Positions 35,559 through 44,239 of a stretch of DNA of 64,000 nt are shown here, one piece after another (position 1 is the stretch's first letter; every line of letters starts with the position of its first letter). The notes under the pieces are model-generated. The model made no database searches, had not been told where the DNA came from, and saw nothing but the letters and a program-made list of their open reading frames with translations. The position numbers and the translations under genes were made by a program. Location of the stretch: positions 21,966-85,965 of the forward strand of contig NZ_JADMOL010000014.1 in assembly GCF_015558675.1 (NCBI RefSeq), written 5' to 3'. Source of the stretch: Paenibacillus sp. 1001270B_150601_E10 (GTDB lineage: Bacteria > Bacillota > Bacilli > Paenibacillales > Paenibacillaceae).

Positions 35559-36560
35559 CTACGGATTAGCTGGAACAGGTCCTACCGTTGAACGTGCAAT
35601 GAATTGACACGGTAGTTCATGTTTCTCAACATCCGCGTTCCCATGCAAACGATATTGACGATAAAAGGTGTCAAAGGCCGTCGCACCGGCTTCGTAGCTT
35701 GCATAGTCAAAGGTTGAGAGCTCAAGCACCTTTGAGATCGGTATATTATCGAAACCAATCACAGATAGGTCAGCCGGCACCTCTAAGCCTTGCTTCCTCG
35801 CTTCAATAACAATGCCGCACGCGGCTTGATCTCCTGCTACGAGCAGCGCTGTTGGCCGTTCTGGCAGCTTCATGATCGACCGCAGCACCTCGGCACCTTG
35901 ATCGAATTGATAGCAGTGGAAGAAGCAATATTCGGACCGGACGGTTTCCCCGGCGGACTCCAGTGCTTCTTCGTATGCGGCAAGACGCTTTTTGCTATTG
36001 TAGCTGTTCGGTCTGCCAAGGCAATAGCCAATACGGCGGTGTCCCTGTTCGATCAGGATGTTCATCGCTTCTAATGTACTCGCGTAAAAATTTGCATACA
36101 CCGAAGATAAACGCTTCGATTCGTTATACTCACATACGACGATAGGGCCATATGGAGCATAGGATTCAAACAGCTTCCATTCTCCCTGCTTCGAGCAAAC
36201 AATAATGCCGTCGACCAGCTTGTCTCGAAGCATCTGCAAAGCTCGTTCTTCCTCTTTGACGTCATAATTCGTCTGGCACAGCACAATATCATAATGCTGC
36301 TTAAGCGCGCGGGCAGAGATGCCTTCCAGCATGCCGGAATAATAGGGATGATTTGTGAAAGGAAGCAGGACACCGATCATGCGAGTCGCGCCAGTTGCCA
36401 GATTAACGGCATTGCGGTTAGGTGTATATTGCAGCTGATTAATCGCCTTCATTACGGCTTCTCGCTTATCAGCGGTTACATACGGATGATTATTCAGCAC
36501 ACGCGATACGGTGGATACCGATACGCCAGCAAGTTTCGCAATTTCTCGAATGTTCGCCAT
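35559..36560 (-). CDS. LacI-family transcriptional repressor
   Basis: 333 residues. The N-terminal LacI helix-turn-helix (IREIAKLAGVSVSTVSRVLNNHPYVT) and hinge helix (NRNAVNLAT) are followed by a periplasmic-binding-protein-like effector domain, starting MIGVLLPFTNHPYYSGMLEG and containing DLSVIGFDNIPIS. The effector is probably a sugar. It is divergent from a HAD phosphatase gene whose promoter contains a LacI-style palindrome (36703). That gene is the likely target. AAAGGAATCC precedes ATG. Confidence 0.9.
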   Translation of the reverse strand: MANIREIAKLAGVSVSTVSRVLNNHPYVTADKREAVMKAINQLQYTPNRNAVNLATGATRMIGVLLPFTNHPYYSGMLEGISARALKQHYDIVLCQTNYDVKEEERALQMLRDKLVDGIIVCSKQGEWKLFESYAPYGPIVVCEYNESKRLSSVYANFYASTLEAMNILIEQGHRRIGYCLGRPNSYNSKKRLAAYEEALESAGETVRSEYCFFHCYQFDQGAEVLRSIMKLPERPTALLVAGDQAACGIVIEARKQGLEVPADLSVIGFDNIPISKVLELSTFDYASYEAGATAFDTFYRQYRLHGNADVEKHELPCQFIARSTVGPVPANP

Positions 36561-36696
36561 AGGATTCCTTTCCTTTGCCCATCACGAAGATGCTTTCCGA
36601 CCTGTAGAAAAGTTCTGCTCTGAAGCAGTTCTTCGTACTGCAAGATATGATGCTGAATCTTTATTTTACCCTACAACATTCCATCCGTAAAAGTGG

Positions 36697-36725
36697 TTGA
36701 CCTGAAATGCGTTTCATAGTTTATC
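36697..36725 (+). promoter_or_regulatory. Promoter of the HAD gene
   Basis: TTGACC (36697-36702), 17 bases, TTTATC (36720-36725). About 150 bases of untranslated leader follow. Confidence 0.55.
36703..36716. promoter_or_regulatory. LacI-type operator between -35 and -10
   Basis: TGAAATGCGTTTCA is a palindrome (TGAAA/TTTCA arms) filling the spacer of the promoter above. It also resembles a cre site, but the central CG is shifted by one. The divergent LacI protein is the best candidate binder. Confidence 0.6.
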
Positions 36726-36880
36726 CTTACATTAGCAGGTCGATCTGCTGTACGGGGCTGCTGCTTCGGCGTTACCGGTTTGGGCGTTACGGAGCCCGCC
36801 CCTTGTCAGCTATGGATAGGAAGCCATACCATAAAGAGAGAGAACAGCAGCATCAAGAATAAAAAAGGGAGAGTGTGAAG

Positions 36881-37666
36881 ATGGCGATTCGTACTGTGTT
36901 TTTTGATATCGACGGAACGTTGTTAGACGAACAGAAGCAGATTCCTGAATCTGCAAAGCAGGCGGTTAGACTATTGCAGGAATCGGGAGTCGAGACCGTC
37001 ATCGCAACCGGAAGACCTCCTGTGAACTTTGAATGGATTCGCGAGGAGCTTGGCATTCATTCCTATGTGAGTCTAAACGGAAACTATGTGGTGCGCGCGG
37101 GCGAGCTTATTTTTGATAACCCGATCCCAGCAGAACTCGTGAAGTCCTTCAAGGAAACAACGATGAAGAACGGACATGGTCTTGGACTCGTGTCCCATGA
37201 TCAATATCGACTTACACTGCTCACGCATGAGGCAGAAAGCTGTCTTGGCAATCATGGATTAACGGTGCCAACCGTAACGCCTTCCTTTGATGAGGAGCAT
37301 GCGATTTATCAATGTTTACTGTTTACAGATGAGGAGACGGGACGCGATTATGAACAGCAGTTCCCTAAGCTTCATGTCATGCATTGGGACGAGTTAGCTG
37401 CAGATGTACAGCTTCGAGGTTCATCGAAGGCGCTTGGCATCGAGCATTATTTGCAGGCTGCCGGAGTGAAGCGGGAAGAAAGCATGGCATTTGGCGATGG
37501 CATCAACGATCTTGAGATGCTTCAGTTCGTAGGCACAGGCATTGCAATGGGCAATGCAGGGGATGCGCTGAAGGCGGTAGCGGATAAAGTCACACTAAAG
37601 GTAAGCGAAGACGGCATTGCCGTTGCACTGCATGAATTAGGGTTAATTCAGCTGCAAGTATCGTGA
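36881..37666 (+). CDS. HAD-superfamily phosphatase, Cof/IIB subfamily
   Basis: 261 residues from ATG 36881 with GGGAGAG eight bases ahead; the frame also opens at GTG 36875. Motif I FFDIDGTLLD holds the catalytic Asp pair. Motif II is ATGRPP, the Lys is in RGSSKALGIEHYL, and motif III is FGDGINDLEML. Cof-type enzymes hydrolyse sugar phosphates or related small phosphates. The cap region is of C2 type. It is probably repressed by the divergent LacI protein. A bidirectional terminator follows. Confidence 0.9.
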   Translation: MAIRTVFFDIDGTLLDEQKQIPESAKQAVRLLQESGVETVIATGRPPVNFEWIREELGIHSYVSLNGNYVVRAGELIFDNPIPAELVKSFKETTMKNGHGLGLVSHDQYRLTLLTHEAESCLGNHGLTVPTVTPSFDEEHAIYQCLLFTDEETGRDYEQQFPKLHVMHWDELAADVQLRGSSKALGIEHYLQAAGVKREESMAFGDGINDLEMLQFVGTGIAMGNAGDALKAVADKVTLKVSEDGIAVALHELGLIQLQVS

Positions 37667-37728
37667 GCAGAGATTTATAGTGTGGTGGTGCGACAAACGT
37701 AATAGGTAAGTGGCGCTATTATAGCAAA

Positions 37729-37757
37729 AAAGGCGGACCATGAAAGGTCCGCCTTTA
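37729..37757. terminator. Terminator after the HAD gene
   Basis: AAAGGCGGACC (37729-37739) pairs perfectly with GGTCCGCCTTT (37746-37756); A and T runs flank both sides. Confidence 0.88.
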
Positions 37758-37783
37758 TTATTCCCGGATGAAACATGTCCAAG

Positions 37784-37855
37784 TTAAAAAAGAAAAGGCT
37801 GTTATCCTTCGCTCAATTTGGAACGGGTGGAACAATCAGGTGTCACAACAGCCTT
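37784..37855 (-). terminator. Terminator of pgcA
   Basis: Read on the minus strand, AAGGCTGTT (37847-37855 plus) pairs with AACAGCCTT (37795-37803) over a 43-base loop, then TTCTTTTTT. It starts eight bases after the pgcA stop. Confidence 0.65.
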
Positions 37856-37863
37856 AGCTTCTA

Positions 37864-39585
37864 TTATTCGTTATTCGCCTCAATAAACGCATCGATTCGC
37901 GCGAGGACATCATCACTTACAGCCTCAAGCTTCGCTTGTGCGTCAGCATGCGATTCGCCTTGTACTGCGAAGTACATCTTGATCTTCGGCTCTGTCCCGG
38001 ATGGGCGAAGGCAGAACCAGCTTCCATCTGCGAGATGGAATTTCAGGACATTCTCCTTCGGCAGGTCATATAGGCCAAGGCTAAAGTCTTCTACCTTTGT
38101 CATTTCAACACCGCATACTTCGGTAGGCGCTTCTTTACGCCAAGATTCCATGATGCTTGCGATAAGCTGTACGCCCTTCATGCCTTTCAAGGTGCGAGTG
38201 GCAAGCTTCTCTGCAAAGTAGCCGTAGGTATGGTACAGCTCTTGAAGGACCTCATACAGCGATTTGCCCTGCGATTTATAATACGCACCAGCTTCACTGA
38301 TTAGCATGGCGGCAATTACCGCGTCCTTATCACGCGCATACATGCCTGCTAGATAGCCGTAGCTCTCCTCATAGCCGAAGATGAACTGATGAGAGCCTGT
38401 TTTCTGGAACTCCGTCATTTTTTCCCCGATATACTTAAAGCCAGTCAGTGTGTTGAATACGGTCATGCCATAAGACTTCGCAATTGCTGCCCCCATCTCG
38501 CTCGTTACAATCGTCTTCACAACCGCTCCATTAGAAGGTAGGGTACCTTTGTTTTGCATGGATTCGAGCAAATAATGCACCATGATCGCGCCGGATTGAT
38601 TCCCGCTCAGGACGAAGTATTCGCCTTGATCATTCTTGATGACGGCCCCCATACGGTCAGCGTCTGGGTCGGTACCGATAATAAGATCAGCATTCCAATC
38701 CTTGGCTTGATGGATCGCGATCTCAAAGGCAGCATGCTCCTCAGGATTCGGAGATTGCACCGTAGAGAAGTTCGCATCTGGCTTCTCCTGCTCCGGAACA
38801 ACATGCACCTTATGGAAGCCGATGCGGTCAAGCACAGCGCGAACCGGCATGTTGCCTGTGCCGTGAAGCGGGGTGTACACAATGCGGTAGTTACTGCTCT
38901 CCGCCTTAATCACTTCTGGATGCTGGCTGACTGCGGCAACCGCATCAATGTACGCCTTATCAAGCTCTTCGCCAAGCCATACAAGCAGGCCATCTCTCTC
39001 CGCCTGCTCGCGGCTTAGCTTTTTTACACCCTCAAAAGATTGTACGGCGCGAATCGCTTCAATCACGCGAGAAGCGGTCTCAGGGGTAATTTGCCCGCCA
39101 TCTCCGCCATAAACCTTATACCCGTTGTACTCAGGAGGATTATGGCTTGCTGTAATCACAATTCCCGCATCCGCTTTCAAATAGCGTACTGCAAAGGAAA
39201 GCTCAGGGGTTGGACGAAGCGATTCAAACACATATGCGCGAACGCCATTTCCCGCAAGCACAAGCGCTGTCTCCAACGCAAATTCAGGAGAGAAGTGGCG
39301 TGAGTCGTAGGCGATGGCGACGGATGGCTCCTGGTGAGCTGCTGTAAGCGTCGCTGCTAATCCTTGCGTAGCTTTGCCTAAGGTGTATACGTTGATTCGG
39401 TTTGTCCCATATCCGATAACTCCGCGAAGTCCCCCTGTTCCGAATTCCAGCTCTTTATAGAAGCGATCTGTCATTTCGTCCTCTTGATTGCCAATGCTGC
39501 GAAGCTCTTCTTTTGCCTCTTCGCTGATTACGGGGCTATTCAGCCATGTCTGATAGGCCTCATAAGCTTGTTGTTGTACCGTCAT
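37864..39585 (-). CDS. pgcA: Phosphohexomutase (phosphoglucomutase/phosphomannomutase)
   Basis: 573 residues from ATG 39585; GGAGGAG is six bases ahead, and the frame opens further up at 39606. Alpha-D-phosphohexomutase domains in order: TASHNPPEYNGYKVYGGDGG with the phospho-Ser, the metal loop IIGTDPDADRMG, the sugar loop FGYEESYG, and the phosphate loop CLRPSGTEPKIKMYF. It interconverts hexose-1- and hexose-6-phosphates. It lies next to a LacI gene facing a beta-mannoside operon with a GH130 enzyme. It could therefore turn mannose-1-phosphate from phosphorolysis into mannose-6-phosphate, or serve general glucose-1-phosphate metabolism. Confidence 0.9.
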   Translation of the reverse strand: MTVQQQAYEAYQTWLNSPVISEEAKEELRSIGNQEDEMTDRFYKELEFGTGGLRGVIGYGTNRINVYTLGKATQGLAATLTAAHQEPSVAIAYDSRHFSPEFALETALVLAGNGVRAYVFESLRPTPELSFAVRYLKADAGIVITASHNPPEYNGYKVYGGDGGQITPETASRVIEAIRAVQSFEGVKKLSREQAERDGLLVWLGEELDKAYIDAVAAVSQHPEVIKAESSNYRIVYTPLHGTGNMPVRAVLDRIGFHKVHVVPEQEKPDANFSTVQSPNPEEHAAFEIAIHQAKDWNADLIIGTDPDADRMGAVIKNDQGEYFVLSGNQSGAIMVHYLLESMQNKGTLPSNGAVVKTIVTSEMGAAIAKSYGMTVFNTLTGFKYIGEKMTEFQKTGSHQFIFGYEESYGYLAGMYARDKDAVIAAMLISEAGAYYKSQGKSLYEVLQELYHTYGYFAEKLATRTLKGMKGVQLIASIMESWRKEAPTEVCGVEMTKVEDFSLGLYDLPKENVLKFHLADGSWFCLRPSGTEPKIKMYFAVQGESHADAQAKLEAVSDDVLARIDAFIEANNE

Positions 39586-39633
39586 TTTGGTCTCCTCCAG
39601 TCCCAATCCTCTATATATGAATCTATACTACAC

Positions 39634-40677
39634 TCATGGCTGATCTTGCCTTAAGTCCCTTGGCGGCGCGGTGGAATCCCGTTCAATCAAGGTGGTAGGC
39701 AGCAGCAGTTCGGTAAAAGGAGCTTCAGGATTCTCCATTCTCCAGAACAGCTGTTCAACCGCCTTCACGCCATACGTCTCTAGATCAACGGACATCGTCG
39801 TGGTAGCCGGTGTTGCAATCTGAGACAGCTGGCCATTATCAAAGCTCACGACGCTGACATCATGAGGAACCTGATAGCCTAACAGATTAAGCGTGGAAAT
39901 GGCAAGAAAGCCAAGGCCGTCGTTGACGCAGAACCAAGCAGTCGGCTGTTCGCTTAGGCCGCTCATCTTCTGCATAATGTCTTCCTGCTGCTCTAGGGCA
40001 TCGTGAATAATCCATCCCGGATTCACGTCAAGCTCCAGTTCGTAATGAGCAAGATTAAAGCCCTCAAGCCGCTCATAGTAGCTAGGCGAGAAATTAATAT
40101 TCCCGATGAACCCGATGCGGCGATGACCAAGCTTGTACAAATACTGAACGACATGATAGGCGCTGAAACGATTGTTGGTCAAAATGCAGTCTGCATGAAC
40201 ATCCGGATGATGATGATCGATCAGGACCGCGGGAATGCCGGCCTCAATGAGCGTGTTCATATAAGGAGTGCTCAGATGAGACAGAATGAGAATGCCGTCT
40301 ACCGTTTTATTTTGAATAAAAGGAGGGAGCGCAAGCTCGTCCTTCATCTCTTGTGATATCGATTGAATAAGCAGGTGTTTGCCGCGCTTGCTTGCTTCCT
40401 TCTCGATCGTCAAATAGATCTCGCCAAAGAAGTTTCTCTTCGAGAAAGCAAAGTCAGTAGCAATAAGGGCAATATTGCCTGTTTGCATGCTATCGGCTGT
40501 TGCTTTTCGCCGCTTGCCGCGAAGATAGGTATATCCCATCTGCTCGGCTGCCTCCAAGACGAGCTTCCTTGTCTCTTCGCTGACGCCATCCTTGCCGGAT
40601 AGGGCCTGAGAGACGGAATTCTTCGACAGCTGCAAGCGATCTGCAATATCCTGCATCGTTATTTTAGGCTTCGTCAA
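39634..40677 (-). CDS. LacI-family repressor of the mannoside island
   Basis: 347 residues, TTG start at 40677 with AAAGGA ahead; the in-frame ATG at 40656 lacks a ribosome site. The helix-turn-helix ITMQDIADRLQLSKNSVSQALSGKDGVS is slightly unusual (KNSVSQAL rather than STVSRVL). The effector domain has LGHRRIGFIGNI and DVSVVSFDNGQLS. It is divergent from the solute-binding protein gene across 391 bases holding two identical operators (TTGTAACGTTACAA). Its inducer is probably a manno-oligosaccharide, an inference from the enzymes across the promoter. Confidence 0.88.
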   Translation of the reverse strand: MTKPKITMQDIADRLQLSKNSVSQALSGKDGVSEETRKLVLEAAEQMGYTYLRGKRRKATADSMQTGNIALIATDFAFSKRNFFGEIYLTIEKEASKRGKHLLIQSISQEMKDELALPPFIQNKTVDGILILSHLSTPYMNTLIEAGIPAVLIDHHHPDVHADCILTNNRFSAYHVVQYLYKLGHRRIGFIGNINFSPSYYERLEGFNLAHYELELDVNPGWIIHDALEQQEDIMQKMSGLSEQPTAWFCVNDGLGFLAISTLNLLGYQVPHDVSVVSFDNGQLSQIATPATTTMSVDLETYGVKAVEQLFWRMENPEAPFTELLLPTTLIERDSTAPPRDLRQDQP

Positions 40678-40821
40678 AATGATACGTTCCTTTCCAAATG
40701 CGAAAATTTAGAAAAAGGTTTATCCATAGTATGTCGCATAAATCCAAGGTTGCTAACCTCATACTATATTAGAAATTATGCCAGAAAACACAAAATTACA
40801 AAATAGACATTACAAAATTAA

Positions 40822-40835
40822 TTGTAACGTTACAA
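40822..40835. promoter_or_regulatory. LacI-type operator 1
   Basis: TTGTAACGTTACAA, a perfect 14-base palindrome with central CG, about 135 bases upstream of the ABC operon start and close to the divergent LacI gene. Half-like ATTACAAAAT motifs precede it at 40795 and 40810. Confidence 0.8.
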
Positions 40836-40926
40836 AGATCATTAGTAAAGTGACTTTAAAATGATTCACATATTGTGACGATATCGAGAATTGAATGACA
40901 AAACGAAAAATTGGCGTTTATTGTCG

Positions 40927-40955
40927 TTGACAAACCGTTGTATATATTCGATAAT
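40927..40955 (+). promoter_or_regulatory. Promoter of the mannoside operon
   Basis: TTGACA (40927-40932), 17 bases, GATAAT (40950-40955); predicted start near 40962. Confidence 0.8.
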
Positions 40956-40958
40956 GTG

Positions 40959-40972
40959 AAACAGCGCTTACA
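40959..40972 (-). promoter_or_regulatory. Candidate cre site over the transcription start
   Basis: On the minus strand TGTAAGCGCTGTTT fits 12 of 14 positions of TGWAANCGNTNWCA. Its place at +1 would suit CcpA repression of a sugar operon. Confidence 0.5.
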
Positions 40973-40993
40973 ATAATCTTAAGTAATTATATT

Positions 40994-41007
40994 TTGTAAC
41001 GTTACAA
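40994..41007. promoter_or_regulatory. LacI-type operator 2
   Basis: Second exact copy of TTGTAACGTTACAA, about 32-45 bases after the predicted start. The two copies are 172 bases apart centre to centre, which allows a DNA loop across the promoter. Confidence 0.82.
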
Positions 41008-41068
41008 ACATTAAAGTAATGTTTAAATTAAGTTGAAGGCATTTTGCAATTAGGGAGGCTATATCAAC

Positions 41069-42382
41069 ATGAAAAAGAAACTTTCACTTATTCTTGCTTT
41101 AACGATGGTGTTCAGTGTACTTGCAGGTTGTGCGAAGGGCGGAGGTACGGAGAGCGCAGACGGAGTCACTACGATTGAATTCTGGGCAGCGCCAAACCCA
41201 ACTCAACAAGCTTTCTGGCAGGAGATGGCTGACAAATACGCAACGGTTAACCCTAAGGTTAAAGTAAATGTAAGCGCGATTAAAGAATCTCCAAGCTCTG
41301 AAGCAAGCATTCAGGCTGCGATCGCAGGCGGCAACGCACCAACGATCTCTGAAAATATTAACCGCGGATTTGCCGCTCAATTGTCCAACAGTAAAGCGCT
41401 TGTAGCACTTGATGAGCTTCCGCAATTCAAAGAGATCGTAGATGCGCGCAACATGACAGAAACGATTAAGCCTTGGGAGTTCGCTGATGGACATCAATAT
41501 GTGCTTCCAATCTACTCCAACCCGATGCTGATCGGCTGGCGTACCGATATTCTTAAAGAAATCGGCTATAACGAGCCGCCAAAAACATACAGCGAAGTGC
41601 TGGATGCGGCGAAAAAGCTGAAAGCTAAATATCCAGACAAATTCATGTGGGGTAAAGGTGCCGATTTGGCTGACCCTACAGCATGGAAGCGTTGGTTCGA
41701 CTTCTTCATTTTGTATAACGCTGCTTCCGACGGCAATAAGTTTATCGAGGGCTCCAACTTTGTAGGAGACGAGAAGGCTGGCGTAGAGATGCTTACGTTT
41801 GTAAGTGAACTTGTTAAAGAGAAAGCAGTGCTTGCAAAACAGGCAACCGATCCATTTGAGACAGGCCTAGGCGTATTCACGGATATTGGTCCTTGGACAT
41901 TCGATATGTGGAAAGAGAAATACCCTGAATTGAAATTCAAAGAGAACTTTGATCTGACATTGCCGCCTGTACCAGACAATGTGGATCCAGCGAAATCCAA
42001 GACGTATGCAGATGCTAAAGGTCTTGTCATCTTTGCAGGTGCGCCAAAAGAAAAACAAGAGGCAGCTGCGGAATTCCTGAAGTGGGTATACTCCGACAGT
42101 GCAAATGATGTGGCTTGGTTCGAAAAAACCAATCTGCCTCCAGCACGTGATGATTTGATGGAACTCCAAGCGTTCAAAGATGTTGTTGCTGAGAAGCCTG
42201 AGCTTGGACCGTTCGCAGAGGCAGTGTCCAAAGCAGTTCCTTCTATCGACAACCCTCGCTTCAATGAACTGCAGACATTGATTGGTTCTGAAGCATTCAA
42301 CAAAATTGTTCGTGGCGAAATTGATCCACAAACGGCGTGGGACAATATGAAGAAAGCCATTGAAGGGGAACTTCAGCAATGA
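41069..42382 (+). CDS. ABC sugar-binding lipoprotein
   Basis: 437 residues. A lipoprotein signal with lipobox VLAGC (Cys21) precedes a type 1 solute-binding fold (IEFWAAPNPTQQAFWQEMADKY, LPIYSNPMLIGWRTDIL, PWTFDMWKEKYPEL). It captures an oligosaccharide outside the cell for the two permeases downstream. The permease start overlaps its stop (ATGA). Enzymes in the operon point to beta-mannosides, perhaps mixed with glucose. GGGAGGCTATATCAAC is ahead of ATG. Confidence 0.92.
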   Translation: MKKKLSLILALTMVFSVLAGCAKGGGTESADGVTTIEFWAAPNPTQQAFWQEMADKYATVNPKVKVNVSAIKESPSSEASIQAAIAGGNAPTISENINRGFAAQLSNSKALVALDELPQFKEIVDARNMTETIKPWEFADGHQYVLPIYSNPMLIGWRTDILKEIGYNEPPKTYSEVLDAAKKLKAKYPDKFMWGKGADLADPTAWKRWFDFFILYNAASDGNKFIEGSNFVGDEKAGVEMLTFVSELVKEKAVLAKQATDPFETGLGVFTDIGPWTFDMWKEKYPELKFKENFDLTLPPVPDNVDPAKSKTYADAKGLVIFAGAPKEKQEAAAEFLKWVYSDSANDVAWFEKTNLPPARDDLMELQAFKDVVAEKPELGPFAEAVSKAVPSIDNPRFNELQTLIGSEAFNKIVRGEIDPQTAWDNMKKAIEGELQQ

Positions 42383-43260
42383 TTGACAAACAAAATAATC
42401 GGTTGGGCTGGCTCTTTGCCAGTCCCTACCTTATTTATGGACTTATATTTTTCCTAGGTCCACTGCTATGGTCGTTCTATCTTGCCTTTACAAACTGGGA
42501 CTTGATTGCACCGACATATGATTTCGTTGGATTGAAAAACTTCACGAAGGCATTGGCTTCACCAGGTGTACAGGCCTCTTTCTGGGTTACGTATAAGTTC
42601 ATGATGCTATTCGTACCGCTCGTAACGGTTATGTCTCTCGCTGTAGCAGTATTGGTGCAGGGATTGCCAAAGTTCAAGAGTTTGTATCTGATCGGCTTCT
42701 TCCTGCCATACCTGTCTTCAGGGGTTGTATCGTCCCTGATTGCAAAGGGCTTCTTGTCTTACAACAGCCCTGTTAACACTTTTTTGCGCAATACATTCGG
42801 GTTAGATATTGACTGGCTCGGAACGCCGATCTCGGCTCTTGCGATTGTTGGCATTATTCTAGCTTGGAAATTCACGGGCTATTATGCGCTTATTCTAACT
42901 TCGGGTCTTGAGAGCATTGATCGTGAAGTGTATGAGGCAGCCGCCATTGACGGCGTTACGAATCGCCAGCGATTCTGGAGAATTACGTTGCCGCTGTTGT
43001 ACCCAGCTCTATATACAACCTTGATTCTATCCTTCGGGGTAACGTTCGGGATCTTTACAGAGGTGTACCAATTAACAGGCGGCGGACCAAACTATGCAAC
43101 GAATACGTGGCAGATGGAGATCTACAGTCAGGCCTTCAAGAACCTGCAAGCGGGGTATGCATCCGCAATCGCCATTATGGCGTCCGTAGTGACCTTTATC
43201 TCCATTTTCGTGATTCGAAAACTTCTGGAAGGTTGGGGTAAACGAAATGGTTGGGTCTAA
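42379..43260 (+). CDS. ABC sugar permease, MalF type
   Basis: 293 residues with six membrane segments. The EAA loop reads YEAAAIDGVTNRQRFWRITLPLL, the contact site for the ATPase. It pairs with the MalG-type subunit that overlaps its 3' end by 14 bases. No ATPase gene is in the operon, so a shared MsmX-like ATPase encoded elsewhere must power it, as is usual for CUT1 importers of Firmicutes. Confidence 0.93.
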   Translation: MIDKQNNRLGWLFASPYLIYGLIFFLGPLLWSFYLAFTNWDLIAPTYDFVGLKNFTKALASPGVQASFWVTYKFMMLFVPLVTVMSLAVAVLVQGLPKFKSLYLIGFFLPYLSSGVVSSLIAKGFLSYNSPVNTFLRNTFGLDIDWLGTPISALAIVGIILAWKFTGYYALILTSGLESIDREVYEAAAIDGVTNRQRFWRITLPLLYPALYTTLILSFGVTFGIFTEVYQLTGGGPNYATNTWQMEIYSQAFKNLQAGYASAIAIMASVVTFISIFVIRKLLEGWGKRNGWV

Positions 43261-44086
43261 AGAAAAAAGCAAGCTGCGTCTGACAATCCGATACATCATT
43301 GCTTCAGCACTCCTGCTCGTGATGGTCTATCCGTATCTGTACATGGTGTTGAACTCCTTTGCAGATTGGACGCAGATCGATAAGCAGCTCGTGCCGTCGA
43401 AATTTACGTTCAAGTCGTACGAATGGCTGTTCACTGGCGGTGAGGTCGGCATTGCTAGACCGTGGGTGAACGCATTCTTTAACAGTATAATCGTATCCGT
43501 GGCATCCACAGCCTTGATGATGGTGTTCGGTGTCATGGTCGCATACGCCTTATCCAAGCTGAACTTTAAAGGACGCGACACGGTGAACAACTTCGTGTTG
43601 TTCCACATGTTCTTCCCAGCGATCATCCTGCTCATTCCTCAGTTTCTCGTGATTCAGAAGGTAGGGCTATATGATACGTACTGGGCCATGATTATTCCAA
43701 AGGCTGTCAGCCTATGGGCAATCTTTATGTACACGAACTTCTTTAAAGCGATTCCGACCGTATTTATTGAAGCGGCGAAGCTGGATGGGGCATCGGACTT
43801 CAAGATTCTATATCGCATAATGATGCCGATGTCGAAGTCCATTACAGCTGTTATCTTCTTGTTCTTGCTGATGGAACGCTGGACAGAGCTCTTGTGGGAT
43901 ATGCTCGTTGTGCGCAGCGACAACATGCTGACGCTGAACGTGCTCTTGTCCCAAATGTTTGGACCTTACGGAAGCTATCCAGGTCCGCTGTATGCGGCAT
44001 CCGTTATTCTTACCGTTCCGATTATCATCATGTTCGCGATCTTCGGTAAGAAGTTCAAGGAAGGCATGCAGTTCAGTCTGAAATAA
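43247..44086 (+). CDS. ABC sugar permease, MalG type
   Basis: 279 residues, six membrane segments, EAA loop FIEAAKLDGASDFKILYRIMMPM. It is the second channel subunit of the importer. A hairpin-rich 150-base gap then separates the transporter genes from the hydrolase genes, which could adjust relative expression. Confidence 0.93.
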   Translation: MVGSKEKSKLRLTIRYIIASALLLVMVYPYLYMVLNSFADWTQIDKQLVPSKFTFKSYEWLFTGGEVGIARPWVNAFFNSIIVSVASTALMMVFGVMVAYALSKLNFKGRDTVNNFVLFHMFFPAIILLIPQFLVIQKVGLYDTYWAMIIPKAVSLWAIFMYTNFFKAIPTVFIEAAKLDGASDFKILYRIMMPMSKSITAVIFLFLLMERWTELLWDMLVVRSDNMLTLNVLLSQMFGPYGSYPGPLYAASVILTVPIIIMFAIFGKKFKEGMQFSLK

Positions 44087-44090
44087 AAGG

Positions 44091-44165
44091 GCATGCATTC
44101 GTCTGCATAGAGGAAGGCACTAGCTTACAAGCGGCTGGATTCACATGCAGACGTGCATCGCTTTT
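44091..44165 (+). repeat. Long imperfect hairpin after the transporter genes
   Basis: GCATGCATTCGTCTGCAT near 44093 is complementary, with small bulges, to ATGCAGACGTGCATCGC ending near 44162, followed by TTTTAC. It may act as a partial terminator or RNA stabiliser between transporter and enzyme genes. Confidence 0.5.
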
Positions 44166-44239
44166 ACACTAGAAAGGTTTAGACACCATTTCGATGCTTG
44201 GGAAAGGACAGCTGAAATGGTTTGAAAGGAGCAGAGGAG

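Noticed and set aside
37775..38221. Plus-strand frame of 148 residues next to the HAD terminator
   Set aside because: Most of it is opposite pgcA; Ser-rich translation and it starts inside the terminator region of pgcA.
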